A stretch of DNA of 64,000 nucleotides from Apus apus (lineage: Eukaryota > Chordata > Aves > Apodiformes > Apodidae). Below the pieces are notes generated by a model. The model was given only the letters and a program-made list of their open reading frames with translations, had not been told where the DNA came from and ran no database searches. A program made the position numbers and the translations under genes. The DNA lies in the NCBI RefSeq assembly GCF_020740795.1, contig NC_067286.1, positions 17,984,350-18,048,349 of the forward strand, read 5' to 3'. Positions 1 to 13,000 of this stretch are shown here, piece by piece (positions within the stretch are counted from its first letter, which is position 1; each line of letters opens with the position of its first letter).

Positions 1-407
1 AGTTCCCAGTGCAGTATCATGCCAATTATATTTTAATGTTGTGAACTACTGATGGACATATATGTGTGAGATAGAGATACATATATGTGTATGTATGCAT
101 TAAATCTATTACATTTTACATTTCTTTAAGAACTTTCTTTTAAAAATTTCCTGATGCTTTTCTGTTTAAAATCTATTTGAAATCTCATGACTATTGAAAA
201 TTGGTGTCACGAATTCAATTTCCTTTTTGCAAATAAATATAATACTATTTTTGTGTGTGTGATCTTAGAAAAACTACAAAATTCTATTTCTTACATGATT
301 AAAGGCATGGACAGGTTTAAAAGAGCTTAAGCAGAATTATCAAAATGAATGTATTATGTATATAAAGTTATTTATAATCAAGTAAGATAACGCTTACATA
401 GGTTACT
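1..407. other. AT-rich non-coding sequence, probably CHID1 intron
   Basis: No gene, repeat family or RNA is recognisable. The stretch is AT-rich with short TATA/TGTG-rich runs near its start. It lies upstream of the first visible CHID1 exon on the same strand and is assigned to a CHID1 intron only by inference. Confidence 0.4.
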
Positions 408-431
408 CATAGACTCATAGAATCACAGAAG
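408..431 (-). repeat. Three CR1 3'-tail octamers in reverse orientation
   Basis: Three adjacent 8-mers (CATAGACT, CATAGAAT, CACAGAAG) are the reverse complement of the CR1 3'-terminal ATTCTATG/ATTCTGTG repeat. The usual CR1 sequence that would follow on this strand (TGGTTTGGGTTGGAAGGGACC-like) is absent. They abut the 5' end of the sense CR1 that begins around 432. They could be a tiny independent insertion or a by-product of the neighbouring one. Confidence 0.5.
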
Positions 432-2417
432 TAAGAGAAGGTAACTCCAGGAGGCTGCCGTGGATGAGCAAGCAGCTCCTAGAAAGCTCAAACTTAAGAA
501 GGAAGCAGACAGGGTGGAAACTAAGACAGGTACCCTGGGAGGACTACAGAGAGGTTGTCTAAGCAGCTAGGGGTCAGGTAAGAAGAGCCAAATCCCAGAT
601 GGAATTAAATCTCACCAGGGATGCAAAGAGCAATAAGAAAAGGACAACCAAGGAAAATGTAGGTCCTCTCCTGAAGGAGACAGGGGACCTAGCTAGGCAG
701 GATATCGAGAAGGCTGAGTTTCTCAATTACTTCCTTGCATCGATCTTCTCTGGCAAGAGCTCCAGCCTCATCACAAAGGCCACAGCAGGTGAAAGCAGGG
801 ACTGGGAGAACAAAACACTCCCCACTGTAGGGGAAGAACAGGTTTGTGACCATCTAAAGAACCTGAAGTTGTACAAGTCTGTGGGACCAGATGAGATCCA
901 TCATTGAGTCCTGAGAGAGCTGGTGGATGCAGTTGCTAAGCCTCTGTCCATCGTATTTGAGAGATCATGGAGGGCTGGTGAGGTTCCTGCTGTTTGGAAA
1001 AAAGGGAACATAGCCCCTATTTTTAAAAAGGGGAAAAAGGAAGACCTAGGGAACTACAGGCCTGTCAGTCTCACCTGTGTGCCTGGCAAGGTCCTGAAAC
1101 AGATCCTACTGGACAATCTGCTAAGGCACATGAAAAATGAGGAGATGACTGGTAACAGCCAGCATGGTTTCACTAAGGTCAGATCATGCCTGACCAATTT
1201 TGTGGCCTTCTATGACAAGGCTACAGAGATGGTGGATAATGGCAGAGCAACTGACATAATCTACCTGAATTTATGCAAGGCATTTGACACAGTCCAACGT
1301 GACATCCTGGTCTCCAAACTGACAAGATACGGATTTGACAGATGAACCACTTGGTGGATCAGTAATTGGATGGATGGCCTCACCCACAGAGTTGTAGTCA
1401 ATGGCTCAATGTCAAAATGGAGGCAGGTGACGAATGGTGTTCCTCAGGGGTCAGTACTGGGACCAGTGCTGTTCAAGATCTTTCTTGGAGACATGGACAA
1501 GTGGGATTGTGTGTATCCTCAGCAAGTTTGCTGATGATACCAAGCTGTGTGGAGTAGTTGACACCCTAAAGGAAAGGGATGCCATCCAGATGGACCTTGA
1601 AAGGCTTGAGAGGTTGGCCAGTGCCAACCTCATGAAGTTCAGCTAGGCAAAGTGCAAGGTCCTGCATGTAGGTTGGCACAACCCCAGGCAGAAATACAGG
1701 CTGGGAGGAGAATAGGTGGAGAGCAGTCCTGAGGAAAAGCACTTGGGAGTGATAGTAGATGAGAAGCTCAACGTGAGCCGCCAGTGTGCGCTCATAGCCC
1801 AGAGGGCCAACCACATACTGGGCTGCATCAAAAGAAGTGTGGCCATAAGGGCCAGGGAGGTGATTCTGCCCCTCTACTCTGCTCTGGTGAGACCCCACCT
1901 GGAATACTGTGAACAGCTCTGGAGCCCTCGGCACAGGAAAGACATGGAGCTGTTAGAAAGGGTCTAGAGGAGGGTCACGAAGATGATCAAAGGGCTGGAG
2001 CACCTCTGCTGTGATGACAGGCTGAGAGAGTTGGGGCTGTTCAGCCTGGAGAGGAGAAGGCTCTGAGGAGACCTCATAGCAGCCTTCCAGTATCTGAAGA
2101 GGCTACAGGAAAGCTGGGAAGGGGGTTTTCACCAGAGAGGGTAGTGGTAAGGACAAGGGGTAATGGTTTTAAACTGAAAGACGGTAGATTTAGGTTAGAC
2201 ATCAGGTGGAAATTCTTCACCATGAGGATAGTAGGGTGCTGGAATAGGTTGCCTAGGGAGGTTGTGGAAGCCCTTCCCTGGAAGTGTTTAAGGCCAGGTT
2301 GGATGAGACTTTGTGCAGCCTGGTCTATTGTGAGGTGTCCCTGCTCATAGCAGAGAAGTTGGAGCCTGATGATCTTTAAGGTCCCTTCCAATCTTAACCA
2401 TTCTGTGATTCTGTGAG
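432..2417 (+). mobile_element. CR1 LINE, 5'-truncated, decayed ORF2
   Basis: This is a degenerate non-LTR retrotransposon of the CR1 clade. It starts in the linker between endonuclease and reverse transcriptase (reading frame at 599-907), continues into the RT palm (923-1345; NYRPVSLT at ~1053, QHGFT at ~1160), and reaches FADDTKL around 1530 and the thumb/C-terminal part around 1716-1967. It ends in two ATTCTGTG octamers at 2400-2415. The frame is broken by several stops and frameshifts. The catalytic motif normally read [16 protein letters not shown] is YLNLCKAF here, so the first palm aspartate is lost. It is 5'-truncated like most genomic CR1 copies. No target-site duplication was seen. 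The copy is non-functional and probably an intronic passenger. Confidence 0.93.
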
Positions 2418-5400
2418 TGCTTGTAACGACAGATTCTGATGCAACTAAGTATTTAGAGAAATAAAAACACTGAAGGCATGGTGCTGCTCAGGATTCAGAC
2501 TTGGACATTTGTGGGTACATGTGCCTGCATGTTATCTGTCTGCCTAAAATACTGTGTTAATAAGTGAATCGTAGAGGTACTCAGTGACTGGAGGACCCCT
2601 AGTGAGATCAGTAGTCCTCTGAGGGACAGTCCTGCTGCCTGCGTTCTCCAGCCAGGTGTCATAGGCAGCCATGATGCCAGCATGCAAGGATATGTGGGTC
2701 TCCATCTCTGTAAAGCTGCCTTCTGCCCTTAAACTAAATGTGCTATGGCAGTTCAATTATTGTATGTTAGCAAAAATTAAACTGGTAATAACTAAAACTA
2801 GTGAGGCAAAGCAGTAATGCTCAGTGAAACATTTTTTTGGACAGTGAGAAGATAAAATAGTAGAAGATGCACTCAGACTTATACCTGACTCACACATGTT
2901 TTATTACAGTTCCGTGCTGCATATAGCCCATGCCACAGCTACAGCAGAGCAGTTGTATTCCCATGCACCTTCCCTGCAGCTGACTGCAGGAGTGCACCCA
3001 TCTTGGCTGAGATAACTGATGAGGATGGGGTCACTCTGGCCAGTCAGTGCATCAAATTACTTCAGCCTAGGTCCAGCAACAAGGGTGAGACTTCAGTGCT
3101 TCTTCCCTAAGGATTTTGATGCTGTCTCCTTTGAAGTTGTGTTTCTGCACATAAGTTGTGCCTACTGATGGCTGGTCCTCCAGGATTTTTTTGAAGGATC
3201 TTAGCCAAAATAATACAAAAAATTTACCTAGATTAAATTATTTGTCTGTCTGTGTTTCATTCAGGTTTTTGTTACAGCACATTTTTATGCCCTTTGATGA
3301 GGGAACATTTTTAATATGTCTTTTTGCAAAAAATAAAACTGTACATGGCAGATACAGGAGGGATCACCTCATCTGGCAGCAGAATATGTTGTCAGATTTC
3401 TCTCAGTCAGCTGTTTCCGTCAAAACCAGCTGCTGTTTCAAAGAAAAGATTGATTTCTCTGTGTTTTTTTTTTAGTATACGAATTGCATTGCATTCACAT
3501 AATTAAAATACCATAACAGTTTTCATATTGCATTGCCTAATTAACAGCAATAAAGGCTACACTAAATCAGGATGCATCTGTAATTTCAGCACTAATCATA
3601 TGAGTGTGAGTGTCAGCATCACAATGAGGTGCACAAATCTGGAGGTAATGAGGCTATGGCTGTCTGGGAAATTAGAGTGCTGGTACAAATTGTACAGCAA
3701 GGTTTATTCCCATTTTATTAATTATATGCTTGCACAGGGAATTGTAACCACCTCAAATTACTTTAATTTGTGAAATTCGATTTCCAGCTATGAATTTGGT
3801 AACTGAACATGAAGTTGGGTTCCCCAGCTCTCTCCTAGTGCAAAAGGACAACAAAATTCTCCAAAATTCTCCTCAGTAATGCCAAAGTTAAGAGTAGGAC
3901 AAAAACATTTTGGACACAGGTAATGGCTGGTATAATGTATTTTCATATCTTACCCAGTGTACTAAGCCTCTTTGACTGATGAACTTAATACCAGTGATTA
4001 AATGATTTGTGCTGATTCTATCCTGAGGCCGTATAAAAAACTTCTGGGTAATTTGGAGGTTTACACAGTGCCTGAATTTTAACTTTTTGAAACACATACA
4101 CACTTTATGTTGATATCAAGGATGACAGTGATGTTTTTCACACTGCAATATTTTATAATTAGTTCATAGTCAACACCCAAATAGCATGCCTTAAACTTTC
4201 ATTCTAAATGTTACTAGAGTGGTACATGGAGAATTTTCTGTAACATGCTAACAGAATAACTATTAATTTTATCTGTATTCAGTTTTTATCTTGTATTGTT
4301 TCTAACCAAACATATAAAAATATATATAATATAAATATATATAATATATAAAGATATATATAATATAAAATCTATTGTCATCACAAAAACGATTGTTTAC
4401 AAGGGGTTGAATGAATTATATTTCCTTGGCTCTGTTTATCATGGTGGTGAGAAATTATAAAGGTGCCATTGAGGTTAATGGTTATCTTTAGTAGCATGAT
4501 AAGTGTTTTACAGGAAGAATACTGACAATCCCACAGTGGGTAACACAAGTAACTTGTATCAGGAGGTAGCAGCTTAAAAAGTTTTTCCAAAACCCATGGA
4601 TTCTTCCTTTTCTCTAGTCATATTGAATGCTGTGTTACTTTTTGTATCAGCCAACAGTCCTATCTCCGTTAAATTTGAGAGAGAGATACTATTTCCACTT
4701 TCAGATAGTCACCAGGAGGAGCTGCTGTATATTACCTTATCATGGGTCACGTTCTTGTTAAAAGACTGTATGAGCAGCCATCTTGTGTGTGAAACAGCTG
4801 TATGTTGTCTTAGATGAGAGCTGTCAGTCAATCACAACAAAACCTTAATGAATTCAATTTCATTTTTGCTTCATATTGGCTTGTGGTTTTGCTCTTGTTT
4901 CCAATCTTGTAACATTTTTTAGTTCTTTGCATTAAAGGAAGACAGCCTTTTAAAGCCTGCAAAAAGTTGCTTCTCCATCTGGATTTTCTTAATCAGCCCA
5001 GCTGAACTTACTCAGTACTCTGCAGATGGTTTGTGTCCTTAACCAACATGTGGGGTTTATCAAGGTACAATTGAGAACATAATAATAATTGCCAGCATAA
5101 GCCCAGAACTCACATCTTCATCTGGTATTAACAGATAGTTAAGTATGGTCTTTCGTAAGACTTGTTGACAGCTATTTTAGATTAAAATTTTATCTACTTG
5201 CTTTCCTATTTGGCAAAACTTGCTCTTAAGAAATTTGACTTAAAAACTGAAATTTGACAAAATTGTTATTCTGATACATACCGTAAGGCTGGCTGTTCTG
5301 TCTCAAGATGCCTTCCTTTTAGATTTCCATTCTCTGGTAGAAGATTTTGGTAAATCACAAAGCTCTGCCTAAAAGGGCAGGTAATAGAATACAGTGTAAC

Positions 5401-7404
5401 CCAAAGGGTTGGTGGCTGTGTGCACTGCTCTGAGCTTATCCATAGTCTTTGATGCATAGCAGGCATGTCCTCTTGTCTTTGTTTTTGAAAATCTTTCAGT
5501 GGAAGTTATGTCTTTTTCTCAGTTTTTGTTCTCCTTCAGATTACTCCACAAAACAATTATTTTCTGAATTCAGCCTTGTCTTATAGCTGTACATCTTCTG
5601 TGACCTTTTCTTTCTCTTTATAAATGTTCTTTTGGCCGTCATATTGCTTCAGAATGTAATTATCTGCTTCTCAGTACTGATGGGCTATAATCAGGAGCTG
5701 AGACTGATTTTTTTTTAAAGCTTTGCATCTCTGTGAGTGTCCTGGATACTTATGAAACTTGGAAACAAAGCACAAGGGGAAGGGAAATATTAATATATTA
5801 ATATTTGTTTTGTATACTGATTTAAATTATCTTATACAACATTTTTTTAAAAGTTATTTTGGCTAAGTAGAACAGATTGTTGATTGGCTGGGATATCCCA
5901 AAAGCTGTCAAAAAGTGCTCCATGACATTGGTACCAAGTACGGGATTAATTACATCTAGCCATTCTCACAGCTTCTAGGAACTTCAGGAGTTTCTCTTTC
6001 TCTCCAACGAAGAACTGAGATCAGGAGTGTGAATTCTCTCAAATCTCAGGCAGAACTGTAGACAACTTTAACTTCCCAGGTTCTGGTACATTGTGTCTAT
6101 GCAGAGTTAGTATTGTAAGGATCTTAATAAATTTGTACACTGCATTGGTGGAATTCTAGGAAATTATCAGAAAAGAAGTGAGAGTATAAGAAAGTCTGGA
6201 GTAGAAGCAGTAACCCAGAACGGAGAAGTGTTTTTTTTTTAATCCAAAAGTTACAGGTGATAGTGCTAATCACATATCTAATTACAATATCTTTTCTTCC
6301 ACTTGTCTTGCCTTTCTATATAAGTAGGCTTAAAAGATGTTTTTTTGAAAGATAAGAAATACTGGAAAGCTATTAAAAATTGCCTACTCACATTTATTGA
6401 TGGAGTTTATCTGAAGTAATAAGTGTAAGATTCTAAAGCAGTAATACAGATTGTAGTTGACTTAGTTTTTTATCACTTGATAAGCTCATATTAGCTTTGA
6501 AAGCACTCAGGCTTTTGTATCATAAACTATTACTCTGAAATGTGATTATCTCTTGAACTGTGGTTAAAATTCTTTGCTACTTAATTCAGTATTCAGAAGA
6601 CTGTAGCCTTAATGGTAGCTTAAGATACGTGTCCTTGTAAGGTGTTAATTCACTTTCAGCATGGATCAACACTTAATGTGTAATTAGCAAGTAGATTTAA
6701 CAATCTACTAGGACAGTTCTCTCTTCTGCAGAAGTATTGGGCTCGTATCTCACAAAAGAGTAAAACTGTCATAACTGCACTGTTGTACAACAAGGAAAGA
6801 TAATGTGTTGCTGGATTTCAGAACGTAGCGTTTGTGCATTTTATTAATACCAAGTTGATACTGGAAAGCAAAGTAAAATGGAATATGCCATATATGACAC
6901 TGGCTTTAACATTTGAATATCAGGAATGTGTAGCTGTGCTGCATAAGGGACATGCAGTTGTAAAATCAGCCTTGAATGATCTGTAAGAATAATTTAAAAT
7001 GGATCCCTTTTTTATGTGTGTGAATATGTTTTGCTGGTTTACAATACCCTTCAGCAGCAAATAATTGAAAGGTCTAAGGGGACTTTTGCTAGAAATACCC
7101 TCCCACTTCCCCCCCCATTTATACAGCTTGCACATATAAAGAGATTCACAGGCATAAACAGCTATTCTCAGTTACTGTGCTACTGCTCTTCACTCAGAAC
7201 CTTTAAGGAGGAGTACTGTGGAAATACCTCCTTCTGAGCAGTGCTTGAGGGCTTAATCTATTCTGGCATATAATGTTTTGGGTATCTACAGAACAGACAA
7301 ATGAATTTGAAACAGTTGCAATAAAGCTTAAAGATGTTGTAGTAATCCCTAGTCAAGCCATCCTAGCTCTACGCATGAAAAGCACTTACTCAGTGTAGCA
7401 TTTC
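2418..7404. other. Non-coding sequence, probably CHID1 intron
   Basis: No gene or transposon was recognised. Open frames up to ~105 codons occur on both strands but none carries a known domain or a consistent splice context. A TA-rich microsatellite lies at about 4313-4370. A slightly GC-richer patch around 2470-2760 has no assignable origin. Confidence 0.4.
4313..4370. repeat. (TA)n / TATAA-rich simple repeat
   Basis: A low-complexity run of TATATATAATATAA units, interrupted by single-base changes. It is unstable AT-rich DNA with no assignable function. Confidence 0.85.
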
Positions 7405-8768
7405 CAGTCATTGAAGTTCCTCCTGACTGGAAAAGGGGGAAGATAACCCTCATTTTCAAAAAGTGAAGGAAAGAAGAACCAGGGAACTACAGGCCAGTCA
7501 GTCTCACCTGGCAAGATCATGGAGCAGATCCTCCAGAAGGCTCTGGTAAGGCACATGGAAAATGTGGAGGTAGTTGGTGACAACCAGCACAGTTTCAACA
7601 AGGGCAAATCATGCCTGACTAATTGGGTTGCCTTTTATGATGGGGTAACAGATGGGTGGACAAGGGAGGAGCAACCAATATAATCTACCTGGACTTGTGC
7701 AAAGCTTTTGACACTGTCCCGCATATCCTGGTGTCAAAACTGGAACAGTACAGATTCAATGGATGGACTATCTGGTGTATAAGGTTGATGACACTCAGAG
7801 AGTAGTGATGTCCAGATGGAGAACAGTGACAAGTGGCGTTCCTCTGGAGTCAGTACTGGGAAAAGTGCTGTTTGTCATCTTTATCAGCAACGTGGACAGT
7901 GGCATTGAGTGCACCCTTAGCAAGTTTGCTGACAAAAGTAAGCTGTGTGGTGAGGCTGACACATTGGAGGGGGAAGGGATGCCATTTGGAGGGACCTTGA
8001 CAGGCTTACAGTTCAACAGGGCCAAGTGCAAGGTCCTGTACCTGGGCAGGGCATTCCCAAGCATAAATACAGGTTGGGTGGAGAATGGGTTTAGAACAGC
8101 CTTGAGGAGAAGGACCTGTGGTGTTGGTTGATGGAAAGCTCAACATGAGCTGGCGTCGTGCACTTGCAGCCCAGAAAGCCAACAGTATCCTAAGCTATAT
8201 CAAAAGAAGCGTGGCCACCAAGACAAGGGAGGTGATTCTACCCATCTAGTCAGCCCTTGTGAGACCTCCCTGGAGTACTGTGTCCAATTCTGGAGCCCTC
8301 AACACAGGAAGGACATAGAGCTCTTGGAGCAAGTCCAGAGGAGGGCCATGAAGAAGACCAAAGGGCCAGAGCACCATTCTTATGAAGACAGTCTGAGAGA
8401 ATTGGTGCTGTTCACCTGGGACACGACAAGATTCTGGGGAGACCTTATAACAATCTTTCAGTGCCCTAAAGAGGCCTACAGAAAAGCTGGGGAGAGTCTT
8501 TTTACCATAATGTGTAGTGATAGGAACGAGGGAAGAAGGTAGATTTAAATTTGATGTTAGGAATAAATTCTTTAGTGTGAGTGTGATGAGACACTGACAC
8601 AGGTTGCCCTGGGAAGTTGCGGATCCCCCCTCCCTGGAAGTGCTTAAGGCCAGGTTGGATGGAGGTTTGAGCATGCTGATCTAGTGGGAGGTGTGCCTGC
8701 AAATGCAGGGGGTTTGGAACCTGATGATCTCTAAGGTCCCTTCCAACTCACCATTCTATGATTCTATA
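7405..8768 (+). mobile_element. CR1 LINE fragment (RT region and 3' end)
   Basis: A 5'-truncated CR1 copy starting inside the RT domain (motif [21 protein letters not shown] near 7410-7465, GNYRPVSLT around 7485). [11 protein letters not shown] can be read near 7686-7720. The second catalytic motif FADDTKL is altered to FADKSKL near 7923, which removes an essential aspartate. Several frameshifts follow. The 3' end is the octamer pair ATTCTATG ATTCTATA at 8753-8768, preceded by the family's GATGATCTCTAAGGTCCCTTCCAACTC stem-loop region. Orientation matches CHID1. No flanking duplication was seen. Confidence 0.92.
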
Positions 8769-11700
8769 AACCCAATACATTAAGAGTTCAGACATTAAAT
8801 TATTGCAACAAAAATGTTGACTTCATATTTAATGTATGATGTCTCTAATGCTGAATTGATTCATGTCCTGGCAGGGTTTTCTTTATATTCCTCAGTGTAC
8901 TGGAAATTTTCTGCACCTACAATAACTGATGATCTCAGAGTATTTTGGTAAATATTTGCTTGAATGCTTTATAAATATTTGTTACAGTCTGCAAATGTTT
9001 GGAGTTGGCACTAGAAATATTTGTAGGTATAACTAGCAGAGAAAACACTCCCAGTGTAAGGCATGAGAAAGATAATGTTACACTAAAAAAACCCTTCACT
9101 TATCAAGTAAGAAATACTGCAACAACAGAAGAAATACACCTGTAGCCATCACAGCTGTCCCAGCAAAAACTTCACTTAGGTTACAATTGTTGCTAGAAAT
9201 TATCTCTGGTTTCTTGGCAGTGAGATAATTGAAGGTATAAATAAATAATCAATAAAAGCCACTCTACTAAGAAAAGTTTGGGATGAAATCTATTACTACA
9301 ACAACTTATCTGCGGAGATGAACACAGAACTGATACAGAGGCTGTAGTTAAGCCAATAAGGTATTGGCTTCAGTTGACTTCTGCAGGTCTTTCTTGTTCT
9401 GAAGTCACTATAAACACAGTGTAAAATTGAACACAGGAAAGTGTGTAAAATTACAGTTGGTGGTAATTATGGTTCCATCTGCTGAGCAATCAAGTACTTA
9501 AACTTTTTCAAGTGATGCAGTGAGATTTCCTCAGGCAATTCACAGAAAAATTATGTTTCTGCAGTTGTAACTTAGCGAGGAAACTCTGCAGGAGCTGGAA
9601 ACAAGGAGCCTGGGCAAGCAATGGAAATGATGGCACAAGCACTAGTTGGTTCTTTTGTTGCATGTGCAGATTGCTGGGTTTGAAGTTCACCATTATCCTT
9701 GTGCTCATACTTTTGCTGGGTTTTGGTTGATTACAGTGCTGTAATTCTTGCCTCCCTGGTACTTTTCTTGGAGGCAGATCCTTGTTTTTTTCCCCAGTAA
9801 TAGACTGTACCTTGCATCTGGCTTCAAGTTCCCAGATAAGTGTGGATTCTGCAAATTCACTGTTAACACCCATTCTCCCTGAGTTCCTGTGGTATAGTTT
9901 CCTTTTGCAGTTTGTGCAATCAAAAAGTTGAGTTTTGTCTTGTGTAGTGAGCTCTTCTCCAAGATTGTTCCCTCATAATAGCTGGTCAGCAAATAATTCT
10001 TTATTACATCTGACCTAGGAGACTAGATGTTGCTCTGATAGAGAACTGCAGATCGTGTGCACTCTGAGGCTATAAATAATGTGACGTTTTCATAACCTTA
10101 AGCAACATTCATAACTTAGTGGCATTCTCTGAATTGTCAGAGGTAGTTGGTGGAAATGTTTTTAATCCCAATGTATTTCTGTCCTTTTAAAACACTTCTT
10201 TGATCCTTTTCATTTATTTTCCTTTCTTTAAATATGATAGATGTATATGAATCGTGTGATTAATTCTTATGTGCTTATTCCATCAGCTGTTATTCTGTAT
10301 TAAATGTTGGGGTGGTAAGGATGCTGATATTGTCTCATTTTCACCCCTAGAAGTTCATACAATAGGTCCTTCTAAGAGCTTCATATGAAAATACTTGAGT
10401 ATGTTATACTGTATATACATTTTAAGAATAAAATAAACTTAAATTTATATAAAATATAAAATCTTCTGAAAACAAAGCAAAACCTTGGAACATGTTTTTG
10501 TTAAGGAATTAGAATGTTGTGCTTAATTGTAGACACACAATTATACATTATACAATTGTACATTTCCTGGGATGAATCTGAAAATGAAATTAAACAGCAA
10601 AAAAAGCTGACAGTGTTTGCACAATGAAAGATAACCAATTTTGACTAGTAAATAAGCATTTTGGGTTTATTTCTATATTTTTGTGTTTACTTAAATGTTA
10701 GTAAAATACCTAAATATTTTGAGTAATTTCTTCATTTATAATTTAGTTAAATTGTTTCAGAAATACTTGTCAGACCAAATGCAAGTATTTGTGTTCCACT
10801 AACACTGACTAGCAGAGAAGCAGAGGTAGGTTTTACCTTTGTTCAAAGGAGGAAGGATATGATTTATTAGATACTGGCAGAATGGTAGGTGAGTGTTTAT
10901 GAGGCTTGGTTTGACTTGCTGAAGAAGTCGTAAGGTCAAGAGGGAAGGTTTGGTGCGGGTGGTGACTATCAGACATCAGTCAGTTTTTTTCTTCTATTAT
11001 GTCTGAGGTTGTAGTTAGTGACAGATAAATATAGCAAAAAAATTCTACTGATTTCCATATATTGTAATTATTAAAGCTGAACCTTTTTTAAGAAGTAATT
11101 TAGCCACCAAGTAAAAACAAATATGAATACCCTGTGTTAGCTTAAAAATTAATTTTGAGTATCCAGTAACTCAAATGAAAAGGTAAGAAAACTTGGATAT
11201 GTTATTGTACTTTATTTATTTTAGCCTTCCCACCTCTGTCTCAATTTATTATGCGTCATCCTGAAGTGTGAAATACTGTTACAATTTGATGGTTTTATGA
11301 ATTGTTTCAGCACTCTTGTACTCAGTATGTTATTTTATTGTAGATGCAAAATATAAAATTGCAGCAAAGATTATAGGTTTGAAAGTGGGGGTGCAGATGA
11401 AAACTGTTCTGCCATAAAAGGAGAATCTGTAATACCTGCCTGTCAAGTTCTTTAGATTTTGTTGTTATAGCAACTGGTTAGCCTCTTCCATATTTAAAAT
11501 ATCTTGTGTCAAATAATTAACACTGTTTAATTGTATTTTATTGCAAAAGAGACAAATAATTAAAGAGGTTCTTGCAATTGCTGTGGGGCCAGGAAGGGTC
11601 AGAAACTACTTGTAATTGGAATACATTTAGTGCATATTAATTGTTAGGTCTAATAATCTGACTATCTCTTCATTCCCCAGGATTCAAAAAAGTATCCAAC

Positions 11701-12392
11701 ATATTTGAATTGGCTATTGCTTGCTCAGAAACATCAATGGATAAAAATTAGCTCTTGTCCCTACTCTTCTTCCGTTTCTCTTGTCAGCTTAAGAAACCTA
11801 TAACATGTATGACCTATTTAGACCTTCCCTGATGTGCTATCCACATAGACTAATGGCCCAATAAAATCTATTCTGGCCTTTTCAGTGTGTTTCTCTATAT
11901 TTTGGCTGTCAGTCATGTGTTGCTGCAGGTTAGGTTCTTCTGTTTTCCCTCCTAGCGTGGTCCTCTGCATGGAAATTTTCTTAGCATTTGATCAAAGGCA
12001 ACAATCATCATAATCCACAAAAGCAGAGCTTTTTTTGGGAAAAAAAAAAAAAATTACTCACAATGTAATATTTGGGATCTCAAGGCAGCAAGTGCCAAAA
12101 TCAATCAGAAAAACTAGTTCCAACTGATCCCAGTTATGGAAACAGAGCTTATTGAAAAATCAAGAGCCTGCTTATTTTTCATGGTCTGAGGAGGTAAATT
12201 TCATTTATTTTCAGAACTTCTGGATTTGAATCACCAACCATTTTTCTGATGCCGAGTACAGAATCCATCATCCAGCAGTGACAGTTCTTTGCTTTAAGAG
12301 AAAACTGTGCCACCCTGAAGGGGAAAGATTGAAATAAAAGGGCTTCTGTAGTGGTACAATAGCTATATGGTAGACTACAATGTGATTAAAGC
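8769..12392. other. Non-coding sequence, probably CHID1 intron
   Basis: Mostly AT-rich unique sequence. At 9508-9992 two overlapping minus-strand frames of 121 and 95 codons stay open in a slightly GC-richer block, but no family is recognised and no splice context supports them. A 9-bp inverted repeat with a 3-nt loop (AAGCCAATA/TATTGGCTT) sits at 9350-9370. A poly(A) run lies near 12041-12053. Confidence 0.4.
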
Positions 12393-13000
12393 CATAGAAT
12401 CATAGAATGGTTTGGGTTGGAAGGGACCTTAAAGATCATCTAGTTCCAACCCCCATGCCTGGGCAGGGACACCTCCCGCTAGATCGTATTGCTCAAGGCC
12501 CCGTCCAACCAGGTCTTGAAGACCTCAAGGGAGGGGGCATCCATAACCTCCCTGGGCAGCCTGTACCAGCATCTCACCACCCTCACAGGAAAGAACTTTT
12601 TCCTAATGTCCAACCTGAATCTCCCCTCTTTAAGTTTCAGACTATTGCCCCTTGTCCTCTCACTATATACCTGTGTAAAAAGCACTGTCCCAGCTTTCTT
12701 GTAGGCCCCCTTCAGATACTGGAAAGTTGCTACAATGTCTCTTCTCCAGGCTGAATAACCCAAACTTCCTTAGTCTATCCTCACAGGGGAGGTGCTCCAG
12801 TCCTCTAATCATCTTTGTGACTCTCCTTTGAACATGCTTGAGGAGTTCTATGTGCTTCTTATATTGGGGACTCCAGAACTGGACACATTACTCCAGGTGG
12901 GGTCTCACCAGAGCAGAGTAGAGGGGGAGAATCACCTCTCCTGACCAGCTGGCCATGTTTCTTTTGATGCAGCCCAGGGTACAGTTGGCTTTCTGAGCTG
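12393..13000 (-). mobile_element. CR1 LINE 3' fragment (antisense)
   Basis: The 3' end is at 12393, where two CATAGAAT octamers are followed by TGGTTTGGGTTGGAAGGGACC. The sequence runs 5' through the 3' untranslated segment and the end of the RT ORF to about 13000 (minus-strand words such as VRCWYRLPREV and LDGALSNTI near the 3' part, and [10 protein letters not shown] near 12965). Only ~600 bp remain, with a broken frame. Orientation is opposite to CHID1. Confidence 0.92.

Noticed and set aside
11282..11345. QFDGF-like peptide on the + strand resembling the CHID1 FDGFVVEVW segment
   Set aside because: Similarity is limited to a few residues; the following residues do not match, and no proper acceptor or donor surrounds it.
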